NCBI GenBank assembly: GCA_964436975.1
Contig: CAYTET010000009.1
Span: forward strand, 1-36,668
Length of the DNA stretch: 36,668 nt
Origin: CAYTET01 sp964436975
GTDB lineage: Bacteria; Bacillota_I; Bacilli_A; Erysipelotrichales; Erysipelotrichaceae
Reading direction: 5' to 3'
Part shown: piece by piece, positions 32,893 through 36,668 of the stretch
Position numbering within the stretch: the first letter of the stretch is position 1
Layout: every line of letters starts with the position of its first letter
The notes under the pieces: model-generated
Seen by the model: only the letters and a program-made list of their open reading frames with translations
Told to the model about the DNA's origin: nothing
Databases searched by the model: none
Made by a program: the position numbers and the translations under genes

Positions 32893-34164
32893 TTATTTAA
32901 TTTCTTCTTTTATCGCTAATTTTGCTTGTTCTTCAGCGAATAATTTAGCATCGTATTTTTTCCAAAAAGGATAGTAAACAACATACCCTATGATAAACAT
33001 CACTACAGGAATAAGCAGATTAGGAAGATACATTCCCTTAAAGAATATATTTAAGACAACTGGCAGATTAGCCATATTAAAGATATCAAATGGCTTAAAA
33101 AAACCAATGACAAATCCAAAATGAACAGCGAGCAGTGAGAGCATCGGTGCTAAAATATACGGAACTGCCAATGTTGTGTTATAAGGAATAGGAGTACCAA
33201 ATACAATTGGCTCAGAAATATTGAACAGTGCTGGTAAAATGCCAACCTTGCCTACTGCCTTTAAACGCTCGGATTTGCTACGCAGACACTGTACACAAAA
33301 CGGTAATAGAATTCCATCACCACCACAACTATATTGCACTTCAATAAGAATAATCGGAGTATATACTGTAGCCAAACCAGCTGCCTGTAAAGCTGCATTC
33401 TTATCATAATAAGCAATCAGCGGAGTCCACAGGACAGCCCAAACAACAGCTGTTCCATGAACACCGAAGATCCATAATACCATTGCAATTGCCATTGTAA
33501 ACATAACAGCTGGCAAAGTATCTATTCCAACCATTACTTTCTCAATCAATCCATATAACGTTACTGGCAGACTATTTCCGGTCAAATTGATTAGTATAGT
33601 ATCTAATCCATACCAGAAAAGAATATTTATAAACAGCGGAATTAAGTTTGTAAATGAATTTGCAATAGCTTCAGGAATAGAATCGGGCATTTTTATGACA
33701 ATATTCTTTTTCTTACAAATGTCAGTTATTTTAACTGATACTAATGCGATTAGCATAGCAATACACATGCCTTGTGAACCAAGATATGTTGTGGTGATTT
33801 GACCGTTTGTAATAGGAGATACAACCAAAATAAACAGTGTAATTGAAGCAACGCCAGAAGAAACTGGGGCCAATCCCAATAGTTTTGCATATTCATAGGC
33901 GATTGTAAATGACAATACTAAACCAATTATGCCTAAGCACACCGTACTTGGCATGGAAAGCCAGGTAATAATTGGACTTGAATCATCAACAATATGAAAT
34001 AATGTCAGCAAAGCTCCTACGACTGAAAACATTGCGCTTGCTGCAGTTAATCCAATAACGGAACCCATTCCATTAATTAATGCTGTAACAGGCTTGCTAG
34101 ATGAAAATTTTTCAATTCCACTTTTGGCCTTTTTTAAAATATTGTTATTAAGCAAGTTACTCAT
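32893..34164 (-). CDS. PTS lactose/cellobiose-family transporter subunit IIC
   Basis: A 423-residue membrane channel of the cellobiose/lichenan (CelB/LicC) type with about ten hydrophobic segments. The conserved 'FNISEPIVFGTPI' loop carries the sugar-binding Glu, and 'IFGVHGTAVVWAVLW' is also typical. It lies 6 bases after IIB and 3 bases before the GH1 gene, so beta-glucoside uptake and hydrolysis are encoded together. Cellobiose, chitobiose or an aryl-beta-glucoside are possible cargos. Confidence 0.93.
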   Translation of the reverse strand: MSNLLNNNILKKAKSGIEKFSSSKPVTALINGMGSVIGLTAASAMFSVVGALLTLFHIVDDSSPIITWLSMPSTVCLGIIGLVLSFTIAYEYAKLLGLAPVSSGVASITLFILVVSPITNGQITTTYLGSQGMCIAMLIALVSVKITDICKKKNIVIKMPDSIPEAIANSFTNLIPLFINILFWYGLDTILINLTGNSLPVTLYGLIEKVMVGIDTLPAVMFTMAIAMVLWIFGVHGTAVVWAVLWTPLIAYYDKNAALQAAGLATVYTPIILIEVQYSCGGDGILLPFCVQCLRSKSERLKAVGKVGILPALFNISEPIVFGTPIPYNTTLAVPYILAPMLSLLAVHFGFVIGFFKPFDIFNMANLPVVLNIFFKGMYLPNLLIPVVMFIIGYVVYYPFWKKYDAKLFAEEQAKLAIKEEIK

Positions 34165-34170
34165 TTTTCC

Positions 34171-34467
34171 CTATCTCCCTAATAGTTTTTGGGCCTGCTG
34201 AACAATTTTCTCTGCGTTTCCTAATGCATAATCAATTGGGTCCATTGGTTCAACAGGTATACTGCATTGCGAAGTAATTACATCTTTTTGATATGCCACT
34301 TGTGGGCCTAAAAGAATGACATCTACCCCGTTGATATAATCTGTAAATTCATTTGATCCTTTAGCATCAATAGTGATATCAAGGCCTTTTTCCTGAGCAT
34401 ATTTGTTTACTTTGCTCTTAATAAGACTACTTGACATACCACCGGAACATACTAATAATATTTTCAT
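34171..34467 (-). CDS. PTS lactose/cellobiose-family subunit IIB
   Basis: A 98-residue cytoplasmic protein with the phosphocysteine signature at the N-terminus, Cys7 in 'ILLVCSGGMSSS'. The small alpha/beta fold and 'VDVILLGPQVAYQ' match cellobiose-type IIB. It is encoded 2 bases after IIA and 6 bases before IIC. Confidence 0.94.
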   Translation of the reverse strand: MKILLVCSGGMSSSLIKSKVNKYAQEKGLDITIDAKGSNEFTDYINGVDVILLGPQVAYQKDVITSQCSIPVEPMDPIDYALGNAEKIVQQAQKLLGR

Positions 34468-34469
34468 AT

Positions 34470-34808
34470 TTAACCCTCGATATTTTTCATATTATGCACA
34501 GCACGATAAACATCAACAATCTCTACCGCCAAATCATATACAGACATAGCACTCATAAATTGGTCAAGTGCATGAGCTAATAACATATCCAATCCGTCTA
34601 CTTCACCCTTAGCATCCATTTGCAACATGTCTGTATGAGCTTGTTGTGCTTTTTTGATATTTCCATGGTATTCAGTAAAAGCGTTTTCTGCTCCAGCAAA
34701 ATCAAACCTTTTGGCGCATTTTATTGCTGCAAATGCATTATCTTTTGCCATCCCAGAAAAAGAAATCATTGTCATTGCTTTATTTTGAATTTCTTCATTT
34801 TCGATCAT
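34470..34808 (-). CDS. PTS lactose/cellobiose-family subunit IIA
   Basis: A 112-residue helical-bundle protein. His79 in 'LLAHALDQFMSA' is the phosphorylation site. 'ISFSGMAKDNAFAAIKCA' and 'ENAFTEYHGNIKKAQQAHT' are typical of lactose/cellobiose IIA. The ATG follows the stop codon of the regulator gene with no gap, so it is translated from the same mRNA as the regulator. Confidence 0.94.
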   Translation of the reverse strand: MIENEEIQNKAMTMISFSGMAKDNAFAAIKCAKRFDFAGAENAFTEYHGNIKKAQQAHTDMLQMDAKGEVDGLDMLLAHALDQFMSAMSVYDLAVEIVDVYRAVHNMKNIEG

Positions 34809-36617
34809 TTATATTTCTTCTCCTCTGTATAATTTCTTAACGATAGCTAAAAGATTGGCAAATTCATCATCTGAAACAATAATCCGAAATTTGTTTTCGA
34901 TTGGTTTTATTAGCTTTCGCAGATTTTTATACTCTTCATAATATTTTTTTATTATTTCATCACGATTTGGATATATCGGCATCTTATCATTTCCTATCAT
35001 CTTATCGATACCGCATGAAATATGCATTATCAAGCCTATTTCGGTACTTTTAGAAATGACATATTGATTCTTTAGTGAAACGATAAGACTCTCAATCAAT
35101 GGCCTTGCTTTAGTCATATCAACATTACTTAAGTTTTCTAGCAAGTATTGGTAAATCTCTTCTTTTTCCATATCCCAGTAACGATAATTGTCATCATTGC
35201 CACCTTCGCTAGAGATACTACCAATTCGTGTAATAGATTTGCCTAAAACCTTTGATACTGGAATATATGGAACAGCCACGATTTTTGGATCATATGTTCC
35301 GATAATGCAATCAATTACATATTCATCCATGATGCTCAGCAGTTTTTCTTTCAACATTGCATCATCGGATATTGCTAATCCAATTACTTTCACCGAATTA
35401 TCCTTATTGTACTTTTCTAGATAATCTACAAGTTGCTTTTCCATTCCTTCTTCTTTAGTAGACAGTGCGACTATAACCTTTTTTTCAATTTTAGAACATG
35501 TTTTAAGATCTTCGAGAATCTCATTAGAAAGTTGCTCCGATGTATATGGCATAGTTGATTTACGAGCCCATTCATTTGCCATACCAACCAGTGGAAAATA
35601 GACACCTTTTATTTGCATTTTCAATTCTAATGACAGAACATGTAACATCTGTCTAACAATGATAGAATCAAAAATCACAACAAAGCTTTTGTATTCTCGA
35701 TTCTCTATAATCTTTTTTTTGATACTGTTATAGGTATCAGCACTATCCTGGCCGAAAGGTATATCCAAAGACAAAATGTTTGAGATACCATTATAGCTTC
35801 GAACGCTGCTTCTTAAACTGTCAGCAATTCCAGCTCCTGTAAAAATAGTTAATAACGCTGTGTCCCTACGATAATTAACTTCTTTGTTCATGCTGCTTTC
35901 AATCTTTTTCAGTTCTTCGCTACTATTGTCAATGGAATAATCTCTTTTCTTATGATGCTCGTATTTTGGCATCCCGTCTTTAGTGTAGATATAAACAATG
36001 TGTGGTCTAATTATTTTATCGAGTTCGTCTTTGTATCTTTGGTAATATAAGAATCCCTTTCTGACATCTATATTAAAATCGCTCAGATAAAGGCTTATAT
36101 GCTCATCGCTATCTTGTGACCATCTCGTATAGGCGTTAACACAAGCTTGTTTAATCTGCAATTTAAGATCGGAAACATTATACTTGCATTCAAATAAGAG
36201 CAAACAATACAGAAGTTCGGATTCAGCACAGATATCGACATTAATTCGTTTAGCTTCCTCAATTAAAAATTCTTCAATTAATTGATACCTTTCTATTAGC
36301 GGTCTATTACCAAGTGAAGGTATTTGAATAACGCTACTGAATAAATCATCAAAATCGTGCTTAAATTTGCCATAATCCTCATCACATGTGGTAGCTACAA
36401 CAAGATTAATACTGTCCAAAGAACATTTGCTATTCATATGGATGTAATTCTTAAGTTGCCGCATACCGTTCTGGCTTAATTGGTTAATATTTTCTACTAT
36501 CACAACACCACCCTTCTCAACAGACTGGACATTATCGTAGGATTCCAGATTTACTAAGCTTTCTAATTCAGTAAAGGAAATCTCGTTATTCTCAAATGAT
36601 AGTTCTAGTAAAGGTTG
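34809..36617 (-). CDS. LevR/CelR-type PRD regulator, N-terminus broken or frameshifted, edge-proximal
   Basis: A partial regulator of the LevR/ManR class (sigma-54-type AAA+ activator with PTS domains). The readable frame begins in the Walker B part of the AAA+ core ('GGVVIVENINQLSQNG', where GG-x-hhh-DE is expected), so half of the ATPase domain and the DNA-binding head are absent. It continues through EIIA-Man-like and EIIB-like regions to a C-terminal PRD with 'GLIMHISCGIDKM'. The nearest start in frame is GTG 36503 (564 residues), but homology reaches to about 36617, where TAA (36620-36618) closes the frame. The Asp-Glu of Walker B is Glu-Asn here, and the His of the IIA-like part is not evident, so it may be degenerate. 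Confidence 0.7.
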   Translation of the reverse strand, partial: QPLLELSFENNEISFTELESLVNLESYDNVQSVEKGGVVIVENINQLSQNGMRQLKNYIHMNSKCSLDSINLVVATTCDEDYGKFKHDFDDLFSSVIQIPSLGNRPLIERYQLIEEFLIEEAKRINVDICAESELLYCLLLFECKYNVSDLKLQIKQACVNAYTRWSQDSDEHISLYLSDFNIDVRKGFLYYQRYKDELDKIIRPHIVYIYTKDGMPKYEHHKKRDYSIDNSSEELKKIESSMNKEVNYRRDTALLTIFTGAGIADSLRSSVRSYNGISNILSLDIPFGQDSADTYNSIKKKIIENREYKSFVVIFDSIIVRQMLHVLSLELKMQIKGVYFPLVGMANEWARKSTMPYTSEQLSNEILEDLKTCSKIEKKVIVALSTKEEGMEKQLVDYLEKYNKDNSVKVIGLAISDDAMLKEKLLSIMDEYVIDCIIGTYDPKIVAVPYIPVSKVLGKSITRIGSISSEGGNDDNYRYWDMEKEEIYQYLLENLSNVDMTKARPLIESLIVSLKNQYVISKSTEIGLIMHISCGIDKMIGNDKMPIYPNRDEIIKKYYEEYKNLRKLIKPIENKFRIIVSDDEFANLLAIVKKLYRGEEI

Positions 36618-36668
36618 TTAAGTGCATTATAGAAATAGCCAAATCTTGCAGTGAGAAATCACCAAAAC

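Overview
The window looks like chromosome from an anaerobic, host-associated Bacillota (Firmicutes), plausibly of the Erysipelotrichia/Clostridia kind. The support is a yybP-ykoY manganese riboswitch, a T-box leader, two HrcA/CIRCE operators, a UmuC-YolD polymerase cassette, an oxygen-sensitive sulfatase-maturase and two PTS operons. TGA is used as a normal stop in several genes, so the genetic code is standard. The species cannot be named from this sequence alone.

Layout. (1) 1-5.6 kb: an edge-truncated tandem repeat, a Mn2+-riboswitch-controlled P-type cation ATPase, a convergent pair (Gfo/Idh oxidoreductase and PAP2 phosphatase) and a flavin-reductase-like/GNAT pair. (2) 5.7-9.1 kb: a T-box leader whose specifier aligns as CGC (Arg), followed by a metallo-beta-lactamase-fold hydrolase and a complete polar amino-acid ABC importer, closed by a terminator. 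(3) 9.3-9.9 kb: an Hsp20 gene with two CIRCE elements around its promoter. (4) 10-13.9 kb: a UmuC/YolD/small-protein cassette, a methyltransferase-fold protein, a RibD-C reductase and tRNA-Thr(CGU). (5) 13.9-23.6 kb: a ten-gene minus-strand locus (mannose-family PTS IIA-IIB-IIC-IID, YcxB-like membrane protein, NanE-like epimerase, PHP/DUF3604-type hydrolase, Cys-type sulfatase without a signal peptide, anaerobic sulfatase maturase, TauE/SafE exporter) with a divergent GntR/HutC regulator. (6) 23.6-27.1 kb: a 40-residue zinc-ribbon protein and a large PLD-helicase-DUF3427 protein that may be a stand-alone defence gene. (7) 27.3-36.6 kb: an A/T-richer minus-strand PTS operon: LevR-type regulator (N-terminus broken or frameshifted), cellobiose-type IIA, IIB, IIC, a GH1 6-phospho-beta-glucosidase interrupted by one in-frame TGA, a dedicated HPr, a second intact GH1, an MFS transporter and an Fe-S aldo/keto reductase.

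The most interesting unit is region 5. Its genes fit a self-contained intracellular route for a sulfated amino sugar: the PTS imports and phosphorylates it, the radical-SAM enzyme activates the sulfatase, sulfate is removed in the cytoplasm, NanE-like and PHP-like enzymes process the sugar, and the TauE-type carrier may export the released sulfur anion. The sulfatase's active-site surroundings resemble N-sulfoglucosamine sulfohydrolases, which points to heparin/heparan-type material. The substrate is an inference.
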